From the NCBI GenBank assembly GCA_018798825.1, contig CP076356.1, forward strand, positions 124,001-188,000: 64,000 nt of DNA, written 5' to 3'. The notes under the pieces were generated by a model. It had not been told where the DNA came from. It did not search any database and worked only from the letters and a program-made list of their open reading frames with translations. The position numbers and the translations under genes are program-made. Origin of the DNA: Ochrobactrum sp. BTU1. Lineage in GTDB: Bacteria; Pseudomonadota; Alphaproteobacteria; Rhizobiales; Rhizobiaceae. Positions 17,345 to 26,036 of this stretch are shown here, piece by piece (the stretch's first letter is position 1; every line of letters starts with the position of its first letter).

Positions 17345-18640
17345 ATGACATTCAAGTTTGAGCCGCGTGTTTTTCTGGAGTCGTTGTTCGATGCGGCGGT
17401 TGCGGCTGCTGATCCCGAACTGGTTATCCGCGCCAATCTGCCTGCCAAGCCCAAGGGCCGGACGATTGTGATTGGTGCGGGCAAAGGCTCGGCACAGATG
17501 GCAGCCGCTTTCGAACGCGCATGGGCAGAGCGGCATGAGGGCGAGGACGCACCAATCGAAGGCATCGTCGTCACGCGCTATGGCTATGGCGCGCCTTGCA
17601 AGACCATCGAGATCATTGAGGCATCGCACCCGGTGCCTGATGATGCCGGGCTTGCGGCCTCAAAACGGCTGTTCGATGCAGTTTCTAACCTCACCGAAGA
17701 TGATCTTGTTGTGGCGCTTATTTCTGGCGGAGGTTCTGCTTTGCTGCCATCGCCGCCTGAAGGTCTGACGCTTGCCGACGAGATTGCGGTCAACAAAGCT
17801 TTGCTGGCTTCTGGTGCGCCGATCTCGGCCATGAATGCGGTGCGAAAACACCTGTCGACCATTAAAGGCGGGAGGCTGGCAGCGCACGCACATCCGGCAA
17901 AAGTCTTCTCGCTGGTGGTTTCCGATATTCCCGGCGACAATCCTGCCTTTGTCGCTTCAGGCCCAACCGTGCCTGATGCAACATCTCGCGATGATGCGCT
18001 CAAAATCATCGAACGTTACAAGCTTGAACTGCCCGATGCCGTGCTCACGCATATCAAAAGCGAGAAGGCTCATGCACCAAAGCCCGATGATAAAATCTTT
18101 GCCGATAACGAAGTGCGGGTGATTGCGTCCGCTGCTGTTTCGCTGGAAGCAGCCGTAAAGGAAGCCGAGCGTCATGGGGTCGAGGCGGTGATCCTGTCCG
18201 ATTCAATGGAAGGGGAAGCACGCGAAGTGGCGCATGTTCACGCAGCAATCGCGCGTGAAGTGGCGGATCGTGATCGCCCGTTCAAAAAACCGGTTGTGCT
18301 GCTTTCTGGTGGTGAGACCACTGTGACCATCCGCGCCAAAGGCGGCAAGGGTGGCCGCAACAGCGAGTTTCTGCTGTCCTTTGCGCTTGATATTGATGGC
18401 TATGGGAATATTCACGCACTGGCTGCAGATACCGACGGCATCGATGGTTCGGAAGACAATGCCGGCGCGTTTGCAGATGGGACAACGGTTTCGCGGCTGC
18501 AAAAGGCTGGCGAAGATGGCGCTGCACGGCTAAACGCCAATGATGCGTGGAGCGCATTTGATACAATCGGTGATCTGTTCATGCCGGGGCCAACCGGTAC
18601 GAATGTGAACGATTTCAGGGTGGTCCTGATTGTGAAATGA
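17345..18640 (+). CDS. ttuD: Glycerate 2-kinase (MOFRL/TtuD family)
   Basis: A 431-residue kinase with both family domains. The N-terminal DUF4147 part has [33 protein letters not shown] and LISGGGSALLPSP. The C-terminal MOFRL part has LLSGGETTVTIRAKGGKGGRNSEFLLS, ADTDGIDGSEDNAGAF and TGTNVNDFRVVLI. It phosphorylates glycerate to 2-phosphoglycerate in glyoxylate and hydroxypyruvate assimilation. ATG 17345 gives the usual N-terminus, though its ribosome site is weak; 17303 is an in-frame alternative. A truncated paralogue lies at 22622. It follows the amidase but after a hairpin, so it may have its own promoter. Confidence 0.9.
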   Translation: MTFKFEPRVFLESLFDAAVAAADPELVIRANLPAKPKGRTIVIGAGKGSAQMAAAFERAWAERHEGEDAPIEGIVVTRYGYGAPCKTIEIIEASHPVPDDAGLAASKRLFDAVSNLTEDDLVVALISGGGSALLPSPPEGLTLADEIAVNKALLASGAPISAMNAVRKHLSTIKGGRLAAHAHPAKVFSLVVSDIPGDNPAFVASGPTVPDATSRDDALKIIERYKLELPDAVLTHIKSEKAHAPKPDDKIFADNEVRVIASAAVSLEAAVKEAERHGVEAVILSDSMEGEAREVAHVHAAIAREVADRDRPFKKPVVLLSGGETTVTIRAKGGKGGRNSEFLLSFALDIDGYGNIHALAADTDGIDGSEDNAGAFADGTTVSRLQKAGEDGAARLNANDAWSAFDTIGDLFMPGPTGTNVNDFRVVLIVK

Positions 18641-18856
18641 TTAACCCGATGGCTCGTGCAGCCTGATCTACTCTGCAAGCTTTACTATCTCTGCATCGCG
18701 GTCTTTACTGGCAGTCTGAGTACTACGGATGCGGCATGGTACAAGTGCAGCTATCTTTTTGGCTTCCAACGCGTGTGTAATTATGTGTCCGGTGGACTTA
18801 AGTTTCTTACAATCTAATCGACTGGTCATCTCATCGTTCTCCGTAAGTATATCCCA

Positions 18857-18896
18857 TTGACATATCCCAAATGATACGCTATCTACGTCATATCAT
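18857..18896 (+). promoter_or_regulatory. vapBC promoter with overlapping inverted repeat
   Basis: TTGACA (18857-18862), 17 bases, TATCTA (18880-18885) form a good promoter. ATGATA (18871-18876) and TATCAT (18891-18896) are inverted around the -10 box, the expected place for VapBC self-repression. Confidence 0.6.
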
Positions 18897-18922
18897 CGTC
18901 GATACAATTAGGAGTGACGCAG

Positions 18923-19153
18923 ATGGAACAGGGAGCCGTATTTCAGAGCAACCGAAGCCAAGCTATCCGCTTGCCGAAGGCAGTAGCTTTGCCTGCCGAT
19001 GTGAAGCGTGTTGATATTGTTGCGGTGGGGCGTACTCGAATTATAGCGCCTGCTGGTGAGGCGTGGGATAGCTGGTTTGAAGGTATTGAGCCGACATCGG
19101 ACTTTATGAGTGACCGTGATCAGCCTGCGTCGCAGGAACGCGAGGCGTTGTAA
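18923..19153 (+). CDS. vapB: VapB-type antitoxin
   Basis: A 76-residue protein with an N-terminal AbrB/SpoVT-like swapped-hairpin DNA-binding segment (AVFQSNRSQAIRLPKAVALP) and an acidic C-terminal tail that would wrap the toxin, the standard VapB plan. AGGAG lies eight bases before ATG 18923. Its TAA overlaps the toxin ATG by one base. It should neutralise VapC and repress the promoter just upstream. Confidence 0.88.
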   Translation: MEQGAVFQSNRSQAIRLPKAVALPADVKRVDIVAVGRTRIIAPAGEAWDSWFEGIEPTSDFMSDRDQPASQEREAL

Positions 19154-19554
19154 TGCTGAAGTACATGCTGGATACGAATATATGTATTTTCACGATCAAG
19201 AATCGTCCACAGCAAGTTCGAGAAGCATTTAACCGCTTCCACGATCAATTGTGCATCAGCTCGATTAGTTTGATGGAATTGATTTACGGGGCGGAAAAGT
19301 CCGCCAATCCTGAAAAAAACCTTGCAGTGGTGACAGGGTTCGCAGCTCGCCTTGAGGTATTATCGTACAATGAACCTGCAGCAAACCACACGGGCCAATT
19401 ACGTGCCGAATTGGCGCGTAGTGGAACTCCTATTGGCCCATACGATCAATTGATTGCTGGTCACGCCCGCTCACGGGGGTTGATTATGATTACGAACAAT
19501 CGCCGAGAATTCGATCGTGTCCCCGGTTTAAGGGTAGAAGACTGGACCGTCTAA
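19153..19554 (+). CDS. vapC: VapC-type PIN-domain ribonuclease toxin
   Basis: A 133-residue PIN nuclease. Acidic residues at D7 (YMLDTNIC), E42 (SLMELIYG) and D97 (GPYDQLIAG) form the Mg2+ site; the fourth position reads TNNRREF, with Asn where many PIN proteins have Asp, as in several VapC/FitB members. VapC toxins cleave tRNA or rRNA. The gene is complete and coupled to vapB, so the module looks functional. Confidence 0.9.
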   Translation: MLKYMLDTNICIFTIKNRPQQVREAFNRFHDQLCISSISLMELIYGAEKSANPEKNLAVVTGFAARLEVLSYNEPAANHTGQLRAELARSGTPIGPYDQLIAGHARSRGLIMITNNRREFDRVPGLRVEDWTV

Positions 19555-19761
19555 TTTCTAACTCTATTTCACGGATTATTGGTGATCTGCGATTGTTTAA
19601 TACGTCCACATCACTGACGGATCGTAGGTTCATGTCCCATCAATATATAGCGCAAAGATTCTTGACTGGCACCCATAGTTAATCTTCTTTGACCTTTCAC
19701 TCGGACTCGCTCGCTTTTGGCTTTGAACAGCTTGCTATCTGACGCGATCACAATCCATCCA

Positions 19762-20835
19762 TTACTTTTTCAGCAGGCTTTCCACGACATCGGAGCCCAA
19801 TGTTGTTATTAACGCTTTAACTCCGTTTTTGGGCAATCTCGAAAGGCCAGTGACGATGCCTTCTTTCCATGCGTCACCGCGATCCCATGCTTCTTCCCAA
19901 GCATCTGTTAGCTCATCACCGTGACGCGTTTGCACCAAAGCTTCGAAGAGCAGAGCGGCCTGTGTAAGGTCCTTGTCGGCCTTCAAGCGCCCTATCGTGT
20001 CTGTAAGTCTCCGCGAAGACACGATCAGCTTGTGTATCGCATATCTTTCCGGAGCAGGGACGAGGACGTTGATGCCTTCACGGAAAAGAAGTACCGTGCG
20101 GATAGGCTCGTAGATCAAGTAGTCGAGGAAACGCAGGTTTTCCGCCGAGGCGCCAGCTAGAGCCGGCATGGGCGATGGCTTTCCGGTGTATTCGTCCGAT
20201 CCCCGGTTACCGGTCAGGAATTCAACTCTGTAACCTTTGCCATTCACGAAAGTGGTTACGCTGGCTTTATCTGCATGATGCGGAACAGCCCGGAATTGCG
20301 GATCGACTGACTGTAATATTTCGAGAATTGGTGGCAGGCTGTCTTGGACCTCAGACGATATCGCGAAATCCTGGGCAAAATCCGCATCGCCTGTCTGCAT
20401 TGCTGCAGCAGGCAAGCGGACACCGAGCATTCCAGCGTAAGTGCTGAATGCCACTGACCCGATCAGGATAGCGCGTAAGCGGAACAGACCCGCCTCGGCT
20501 AAGGCTCTTGTGACATCGCCGGCGAAAGGATCAGGCCCGGGGAGGCCAGCGCGTCGCAGCGAGCTAACCATGCGCCTTCGCTCCCTAATGTTGTCCTTAA
20601 TCTCTTTGTGAGCTTTTACCCGCTCACTGATCGCTTCGTCACTCGCCGGGCCGACGTATCTTCGTTTATCCATGCCCTCGGGGGTAGGAAGGTCGAAATA
20701 CCAGTAATCACGATTTTTAACTGTAACGTTTACGAACCATCCCTCGAGGGGAAAGTCCGCCGCGAATTGTGCATCGATTGTTCGCTGGGTTAACTCAGCG
20801 AACATTGTTCGATAACTGATGTCGATATCTTTCAT
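19762..20835 (-). CDS. GSU2403-family nucleotidyltransferase-fold protein
   Basis: About 357 residues from ATG 20835. The central region has AILIGSVAFSTYAGMLG and GDADFAQDF, which look like the helix-turn GS motif and the paired Asp residues of a polymerase-beta-type nucleotidyltransferase. PERYAIHKLIVSSRR follows, as in AbiEii-like proteins. This matches the poorly characterised GSU2403 group. A longer frame starts at TTG 20919 but that codon lies inside a palindrome; GGGAG upstream of 20835 supports the shorter form. It lies between vapBC and a dehydrogenase with no visible partner. A role in toxin-antitoxin or defence is only a possibility. Confidence 0.75.
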   Translation of the reverse strand: MKDIDISYRTMFAELTQRTIDAQFAADFPLEGWFVNVTVKNRDYWYFDLPTPEGMDKRRYVGPASDEAISERVKAHKEIKDNIRERRRMVSSLRRAGLPGPDPFAGDVTRALAEAGLFRLRAILIGSVAFSTYAGMLGVRLPAAAMQTGDADFAQDFAISSEVQDSLPPILEILQSVDPQFRAVPHHADKASVTTFVNGKGYRVEFLTGNRGSDEYTGKPSPMPALAGASAENLRFLDYLIYEPIRTVLLFREGINVLVPAPERYAIHKLIVSSRRLTDTIGRLKADKDLTQAALLFEALVQTRHGDELTDAWEEAWDRGDAWKEGIVTGLSRLPKNGVKALITTLGSDVVESLLKK

Positions 20836-20902
20836 CGGCGATGCTTTTTCTCCCGAGTGATCTGGCTCCGGTGAGGGGCGAAAAAGCCACTTCACAACGA
20901 CG

Positions 20903-20977
20903 TTATAAGGTTCTGCCAAAACCTTATAACAAAGTTCTGGGCGACTGTCATTATAAGGTTTTGGCAGAACCTTATAA
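20903..20977. repeat. Twin palindromes forming a 27-bp inverted repeat
   Basis: Two 27-bp units, 20903-20929 and 20951-20977, each have arms TTATAAGGTT and AACCTTATAA around a seven-base core (CTGCCAA in one, TTGGCAG in the other). The units are exact reverse complements, 21 bases apart. They lie 68 to 142 bp upstream of the GSU2403 start at 20835. They could be a paired operator or the base of a large hairpin. Confidence 0.85.
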
Positions 20978-21079
20978 CAAGTGAACCGGCAGCGTAGACA
21001 CGAGGCAGGGCTCTGTGCGGCTTTTTAAATTAATGCTTTTCCGGGGACGCCGGGAGATTTCCGCGCATGGGTTGGCGGA

Positions 21080-21403
21080 GTGCGCAGTAAAGAAGGTATT
21101 GTACTTTTGTTAGAAAACCTGCAATACGCTTGGTATCGAGCGAAGATTGCTGTCTTGCAATATATGGTCGTGGAGGCGGATAAAGATCGCTTGCCTTTCA
21201 AGCAAGATATTGTGTCGTCCGACGAGCGGGCAGATCAATTGCGTGAACTTCGCAAGCATTCGGAAAATCTTGCAGCTCTATCTGTTGCGCTCTCAACATG
21301 CAAAGTTGACGAGTATCAATATATGCTCAGGGAGTTCTCCGCATACTGGCAACGGCTGGCCCGATCAGCTGCGTCATTGAACCTGAGACTGGACAGAGAT
21401 TAA
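21080..21403 (+). CDS. Hypothetical protein
   Basis: A 107-codon frame beginning with GTG. The product is helical and charged, with no recognised family, signal or membrane segment. The only ribosome-like GGAG touches the start codon, so the start is uncertain. It is followed closely by the 2-hydroxyacid dehydrogenase. It may be a real small gene or a chance frame. Confidence 0.35.
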   Translation: MRSKEGIVLLLENLQYAWYRAKIAVLQYMVVEADKDRLPFKQDIVSSDERADQLRELRKHSENLAALSVALSTCKVDEYQYMLREFSAYWQRLARSAASLNLRLDRD

Positions 21404-21452
21404 CACTCGAAACGGCAACCAATTTCTTTTAAACCGGAGAGGTGTTTCTGCA

Positions 21453-22625
21453 TTGAAAAAAGTTCTTATTTGCGATCTCGTCGGTTTGAAATTCGATGAA
21501 AATGGGCGCCCCGATCACTCCGAAGTTGCCGATTTTATCCATGCGCAAGGTGGAGTATTTCATATTGGCGGCGTTCTGGAGAACGCTGCAAAAATGCGTC
21601 ATGATGTAATCAATTTCTACTATCTGCCGCATCTCTCTACAGCTGAAGAAATGATGGGGGTGGGGAATGGAGGTTATGACGCTGTCATTGCTGCTGCGAC
21701 GCATGTGCCATCACAGGCTCTGTTTAATCTCGGTGGTGTACGTATTGGTGCAGGAACCGGAAACATGGGTTCGACCTCATGGGGCGGGGGCACGGGCATA
21801 GGCGGCAATGCGCCGCTGATGAACACTCCTGGCAGTAACAGCCGTGCCACAGCGCAGATGGTGATGAAGGCTATTCTGAGTGTGATGCCTGACCTGCCAC
21901 TTGATGATTTGCATGAGCAGGTTCTCGCTGGCGGTTTTGACACGGGAGTTCATATTCAGGCTTACCCGACAGAAAAACTCGAGGGTAAGCGGCTTACTGT
22001 TCTTGGGTTCGGCAATATCGGTCGCGAGGTCGCAACGCTTGCAAAAGCCTTCCACATGAATGTGACCGTCTATGCACGCTCTGTCCATAAAGAGCGAATT
22101 CTTGCGGCGGGCTTTGATTACAGCGATGATTTAGTTGCCGCATGTGTCGATGCAGATATTCTGAGTGTGCATGTTGGTCTTGGCAAGCGCGACGAGATTA
22201 GCGGCTCGTATAGGAATTGCGGCATTGTTGGAGCTCCATTGTTAAAGGTCATGCGACCGGGCGCCACTGTGGTGAACTTTGATCGCGGCGAAGTTGTTGA
22301 TGTTCAAGCCTTGTCGGATGCGATGCAGAGTGGACAGGTGCGTTACGCTTTTATTGACGCAGATATTTTCCGCGATGCGAAAACAGGGCATCTTAGCGGT
22401 CCACTTGCTCCTTATGTTGCGCCTGCCCGACAATTGGGTGGCAGAATGAAGCTTTATCCGCATATTGCCGCTGATACTGATCATCCGTCACGCGTTTCGG
22501 GCGCAAAGCAGGCCGTTTTGCAGATTATTGAAGCAATTCGTAACAAGCGTGTTCGCAATCTGGTTGGCGATCTCCCTGATGGTTACATACTTGCCGTTGA
22601 TGACGCCGTAAACAAAACTGAATGA
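21453..22625 (+). CDS. D-isomer-specific 2-hydroxyacid dehydrogenase
   Basis: A 390-residue NAD(P)-dependent dehydrogenase. The Rossmann motif GFGNIG is at residues 185-190, and a C-terminal [13 protein letters not shown] segment carries the likely catalytic His. GGAGAGG stands ten bases before a TTG start. It should reduce a 2-ketoacid such as hydroxypyruvate or glyoxylate. Its stop overlaps the start of a glycerate kinase fragment (ATGA), so the ancestral unit was dehydrogenase plus glycerate kinase, which fits hydroxypyruvate-glycerate metabolism. A glycine-rich insert ([12 protein letters not shown], 108-119) is unusual. Confidence 0.85.
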   Translation: MKKVLICDLVGLKFDENGRPDHSEVADFIHAQGGVFHIGGVLENAAKMRHDVINFYYLPHLSTAEEMMGVGNGGYDAVIAAATHVPSQALFNLGGVRIGAGTGNMGSTSWGGGTGIGGNAPLMNTPGSNSRATAQMVMKAILSVMPDLPLDDLHEQVLAGGFDTGVHIQAYPTEKLEGKRLTVLGFGNIGREVATLAKAFHMNVTVYARSVHKERILAAGFDYSDDLVAACVDADILSVHVGLGKRDEISGSYRNCGIVGAPLLKVMRPGATVVNFDRGEVVDVQALSDAMQSGQVRYAFIDADIFRDAKTGHLSGPLAPYVAPARQLGGRMKLYPHIAADTDHPSRVSGAKQAVLQIIEAIRNKRVRNLVGDLPDGYILAVDDAVNKTE

Positions 22626-22930
22626 GCATTTGCATGATTGCCGACACAAAAGCATTCTTTGACGGCTTGTTTCGTGCAGCTGACAATGCAGCAGACCCAG
22701 CACTTGCCATTGGAAGCTTTTTGCCCGAACGACCAAAAGGTCGCACAATTATCATAGGAGCTGGGAAAGCTTCATCACAAATGGCAGCAGCGCTTGAGAG
22801 GATATGGCAGGGACCACTCGAAGGTGTGGTTGTCACACGCTATGGCTATGCTGCAAGGTGTGACCGGGTAGAAATCATGGAGGCATCTCACCCTGTTCCT
22901 GATGAGGCGGGGTTGCTCGCAACGCAACGA
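22622..22930 (+). pseudogene. Truncated glycerate 2-kinase (N-terminal part)
   Basis: The first ~100 residues of a TtuD-type kinase remain: [52 protein letters not shown] and [18 protein letters not shown]. They align with the full-length copy at 17345 but differ at many positions, so this is an old paralogue, not a fresh duplication. Similarity stops at about 22930, where sequence belonging to a toxin-antitoxin locus begins. The catalytic C-terminal domain is gone. Confidence 0.85.
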
Positions 22931-22947
22931 ATGAAGCAGATAAAGCC

Positions 22948-23217
22948 ATGACCAAGATCTCAGACCTAAAAAAGCGCCTTATGAACGATCCCGAATTCCA
23001 GAAGGAATATGAAGAAGCGGATGCAGAGTTTGCTCTTGTCGAAGCTCTTCTGAGGGCGAGAACCAAGGCAAAGATGTCGCAAGCCGATGTAGCGAAACGT
23101 ATTGGCACAACCCAATCGGCCATTGCTCGCTTGAAGGTGGTAAAGTTTCTCCATCCATTTCTACATTGCGTCGGTACGCAGAGGCCACAGGGTCGAAACT
23201 GCAAATTTATCTGATCC
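22948..23217 (+). pseudogene. Frameshifted Xre-family antitoxin (HigA-like)
   Basis: ATG 22948 opens a helix-turn-helix protein: [20 protein letters not shown], then KMSQADVAKRIGTTQSAIARL. After ARL the family pattern moves to the next frame: GGKVSPSISTLRRYAEATG and then KLQIYLIHQ with stop at about 23217. Loss of one G near 23135 explains this. Such proteins are antitoxins paired with a RelE/HigB toxin that would precede them; that place is taken by the glycerate kinase fragment, so toxin and antitoxin are both lost. Confidence 0.75.
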
Positions 23218-23760
23218 ATCAATGATAAATCAGTGAGCTCTCGAGACAGTACTTAGCGAGACTGGCTGTGATATTTTTCAGCCGCTTCACTCCAATTCAG
23301 AATTGTTCCTTCGTGTATCAAAGTGGCGTCGTTGCGTTAGTTTCTTGACTTGGAACCAAAATCAAAAGCACTCCTACAAATCTGCCCTGCTTACTATCGA
23401 GGTTTGATATTCGCGCACCCAGCCGTCTGAACAGATTTTGCGTTCCTGGCAGGCTGTCGTGCTCGGTTTGAATAAGGCACTGCATGGGGAGGGCGATTAG
23501 TTCACGAGGATGAACAGCACTTACGCAATCTCGATCAATTGAGTGAGGGTCATCAACCCAAGGAGAGCCTCTGTCTGCCACGGGGTGGGTTGCTGACAGT
23601 CAGGATTCGTTCATAATTAGGTGGAAGCCGACGTAAGCGTATCTTTCCAGTAACAAACCGCCAGTCCGAAGATAATGGTGTGACAACGCTGTGCTTAAGC
23701 CTTAAGGGGAGCTTTGGAGACCGTTGCTCAAGCGAGCGTTTCCGGCAAAGGAATTGCGCG
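23218..23760. other. Non-coding stretch with a dispersed repeat
   Basis: About 540 bp with no convincing gene. It contains a copy of a dispersed repeat (23341-23396); the rest shows nothing recognisable. Confidence 0.5.
23341..23396 (+). repeat. Dispersed ~55-bp repeat, copy 1
   Basis: TTCTTGACTT..AACCAAA..CAAAAGCACT followed by CCTACAAATCTGC is shared with 40429-40484 at roughly 85 percent identity, with a one-base gap. Both copies lie 70 to 130 bp after a toxin-antitoxin remnant. Nature unknown. Confidence 0.65.
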
Positions 23761-24240
23761 ATGATCGTATTCAGACCTATGGACGCCGAGAGCTATCAGG
23801 CCTACCTGGACTATTTTGTCCCAGATTACGCTGCCGAGATATCGGTGAACTACAGGCTTTCTGAGGAAGCCGCACTCGTTCAGGCTCGGTCAGAAATTGT
23901 CTCTAACCTTCCAGATGGTGCTCAAACGGAGGGGCATGTTTTGCAGAGCATTATGCAGCAAAACAGCACCGCAGAGCAGCTTATCGGATATCTCTGGTAT
24001 AAACCTGATTTGTCCACACGGTCAGCGTTCATCTACGATTTCTGCGTCCTTGAGAGATATCGTGGACAAGGACTTGCCCGACAAGTCCTGTCAGCCTTTG
24101 AGGATGGGATGCGAGGTCTGGGGTTTGAGCAGCTTAAACTACGTGTTGCCGCTAGCAATGATCGGGCGCGCCACGTTTATGAAGCCACAGGTTTCCAAGT
24201 GACAGGTATCAATATGAGCAAGGTTATCTGTGCGGACTGA
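23761..24240 (+). CDS. GNAT-family N-acetyltransferase
   Basis: A 159-residue acetyltransferase. FIYDFCVLERYRGQGLARQVLSAFE holds the acetyl-CoA pyrophosphate-binding signature (RGQGLA), followed by LKLRVAASNDRARHVYEATGFQVTG, the usual last strand-helix pair. AAGGA precedes ATG 23761; an upstream frame start at 23680 lacks support. Substrate unknown. It stands alone between a repeat and an AlkD-like gene. Confidence 0.88.
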   Translation: MIVFRPMDAESYQAYLDYFVPDYAAEISVNYRLSEEAALVQARSEIVSNLPDGAQTEGHVLQSIMQQNSTAEQLIGYLWYKPDLSTRSAFIYDFCVLERYRGQGLARQVLSAFEDGMRGLGFEQLKLRVAASNDRARHVYEATGFQVTGINMSKVICAD

Positions 24241-24531
24241 GCCGTATTTCGCGCTTGGCCGCTTAACCCAGAAACACGCTAGTTGCTTTGGGCAGGGACT
24301 GATTTCGATAATAGCACTCAAGTCTATGCGCGACCGCATTGGCGCATAGCCGTCCGACCGCTTGGGGCGCGACGTTTGCCCAACAGTCCTTATACATGGG
24401 GTCGAAGGCGAACTGGTAGCTTCCAGCAAGGAAACGTCATCGGGGAAGTTATTCACTGATTTTTGTGATTATTGTAGCTATTCGGTCGCAGTAGCCATCT
24501 GATACCCTCTTTTCCAGAACGGTAGGGCTAA

Positions 24532-25152
24532 ATGGAAACCATCGAAGAAATTGTCAAAAGATCAAGGAAAACAGAACACGGCTTTAATGATTTGCAACTC
24601 GCCGCGAATGAAATCATCTTGTCTGGTGATCCGGCTCGATCCAAGCAAATTTCGCTTGAGCTTCTCTGCTCTGAGTTCCATCAGGCGAGATGCGTGGGCA
24701 CTTTCTTACTTGGACATCTGGCAGCATCGGATCTAGACGCCCTGCACATTTTAAAACATCGGGTTAGCAACGACGATGACTGGCGGGTACAGGAAATACT
24801 TGCCAAGGCGTTTGATCAGTTCTGCCGAGATACTGGCTATGAGGCGGCGCTTCCAATTATCCGCGACTGGTTGTCTGCCGCTATTCCCAATACACGCCGT
24901 GCTGTGACAGAGGGGCTGAGGATATGGACGGCTCGCCCCTATTTCCGAGACAGGCCTGACGTTGCTGTTGGGCTACTCTCGGCACAAAGAGGGGAAGAAA
25001 GTGAATACTTGCGAAAATCCGTCGGTAACGCGTTGCGGGACATCAGCAAGAAGCACCCGGAACTAGTTCGTCAGGAAGTGGCAAGCTGGGATTTGACTGC
25101 ACGCGGCGTTCAACAGGTTTACAAATTGGCAAAGCGCTTGATTGCTGACTGA
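24532..25152 (+). CDS. HEAT-repeat protein, DNA alkylation repair (AlkD-like)
   Basis: A 206-residue all-helical protein built of HEAT-like repeats, including DWRVQEILAKAFDQFCRDTGYEAALPIIRDWL, NTRRAVTEGLRIWTARPYF, and EYLRKSVGNALRDISKKHPELV. These match the AlkD-type family, which excises alkylated bases without base flipping. The W-R-V-Q-E and N-x-R-R segments are where AlkD holds DNA. Probably cytosolic and monocistronic. Confidence 0.75.
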   Translation: METIEEIVKRSRKTEHGFNDLQLAANEIILSGDPARSKQISLELLCSEFHQARCVGTFLLGHLAASDLDALHILKHRVSNDDDWRVQEILAKAFDQFCRDTGYEAALPIIRDWLSAAIPNTRRAVTEGLRIWTARPYFRDRPDVAVGLLSAQRGEESEYLRKSVGNALRDISKKHPELVRQEVASWDLTARGVQQVYKLAKRLIAD

Positions 25153-25493
25153 ACCGACGAGCGAGGCGACTTGGGGCGGTGGACGCTCGCTTCGAGGGTC
25201 AGCTCAGGCGAAGAGGTTGTTATCGGCAATGACCGAAGCGGGGTCGTGGAACGAACTCGTTTCGCCGGAAGGCGCGTGCGACTGAGGTATATTGGTTGTG
25301 GAAAAATACTCCTACGGTTCTGGACAAATTGAGGCTATGGACACAATGTCGATTTCAATCCAGAATTTTGTATTCTGTAAAGGGTGCCAAATAGGCAGCG
25401 GGCTTTACTTCATCCGAAATTGTGGAGCTTGCCCCATGGCTCGGCATAATAAGTTAGCACAGGGACTATAAGGTATTTCACAGGAGTCGCGAG
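25153..25493. other. Intergenic stretch without recognised gene
   Basis: About 340 bp between the AlkD-like and VOC genes with no supported gene, repeat or hairpin. Confidence 0.45.
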
Positions 25494-25868
25494 ATGTTCA
25501 CTCACGTCATGATCGGCAGTAATGACCTGGAGCGGGCCAGATGCTTTTACGACGCCACCTTCGTTGCGTTGGGCGGGAATCCCGGCGAGATGGACACCAG
25601 AGGCAGGCTTATCTATGCTCACGCGGGCGGCCGGCTGATGATCACGACACCGATCGATGGTAATCCGGCGACCGTAGCAAATGGTGGAACGATCGGTATC
25701 GCCGCAGCGAGCCGCGATCATGTTCTAGCGTGGCATGAGGCCGGAACCGCACATGGTGGCACAGCAATCGAGAGCCCGCCCACGGAGCGTCCGAACGGAG
25801 CTTTCGTCGCCTATCTTCGCGATCCGGATGGACATAAGCTCACCGTTCGGACACAGCCGTCATCATAA
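25494..25868 (+). CDS. VOC-family (glyoxalase/dioxygenase-fold) protein
   Basis: A 124-residue vicinal-oxygen-chelate protein: MFTHVMIGSNDLERARCFYDATF at the start and FVAYLRDPDGHKLTVR at the end supply the two beta-alpha-beta modules with a metal-ligand pattern (His at the start, His near the end). Members range from glyoxalases to resistance proteins, so the reaction is not clear. CAGGAG stands upstream of ATG 25494. Confidence 0.85.
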   Translation: MFTHVMIGSNDLERARCFYDATFVALGGNPGEMDTRGRLIYAHAGGRLMITTPIDGNPATVANGGTIGIAAASRDHVLAWHEAGTAHGGTAIESPPTERPNGAFVAYLRDPDGHKLTVRTQPSS

Positions 25869-26036
25869 GATTAATTTCGGCTACGCCCCCAATCATCCGC
25901 GTTTCTTGGAGTAACCCGAGGCGTGATTGCTTCCGCTCGATTCCGAATGGATCTGCACCCATGAAACGGATCAACAAGGGGCAATTGCATCGCTGTGTTT
26001 CGCCGTCGCGGCTTTCACCAGTCACTAGTTTCTCAG

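Noticed and set aside
20836-20919. N-terminal extension of the GSU2403 protein from TTG 20919
   Set aside because: The TTG lies inside one of the palindromes and has no ribosome site; ATG 20835 is better supported.
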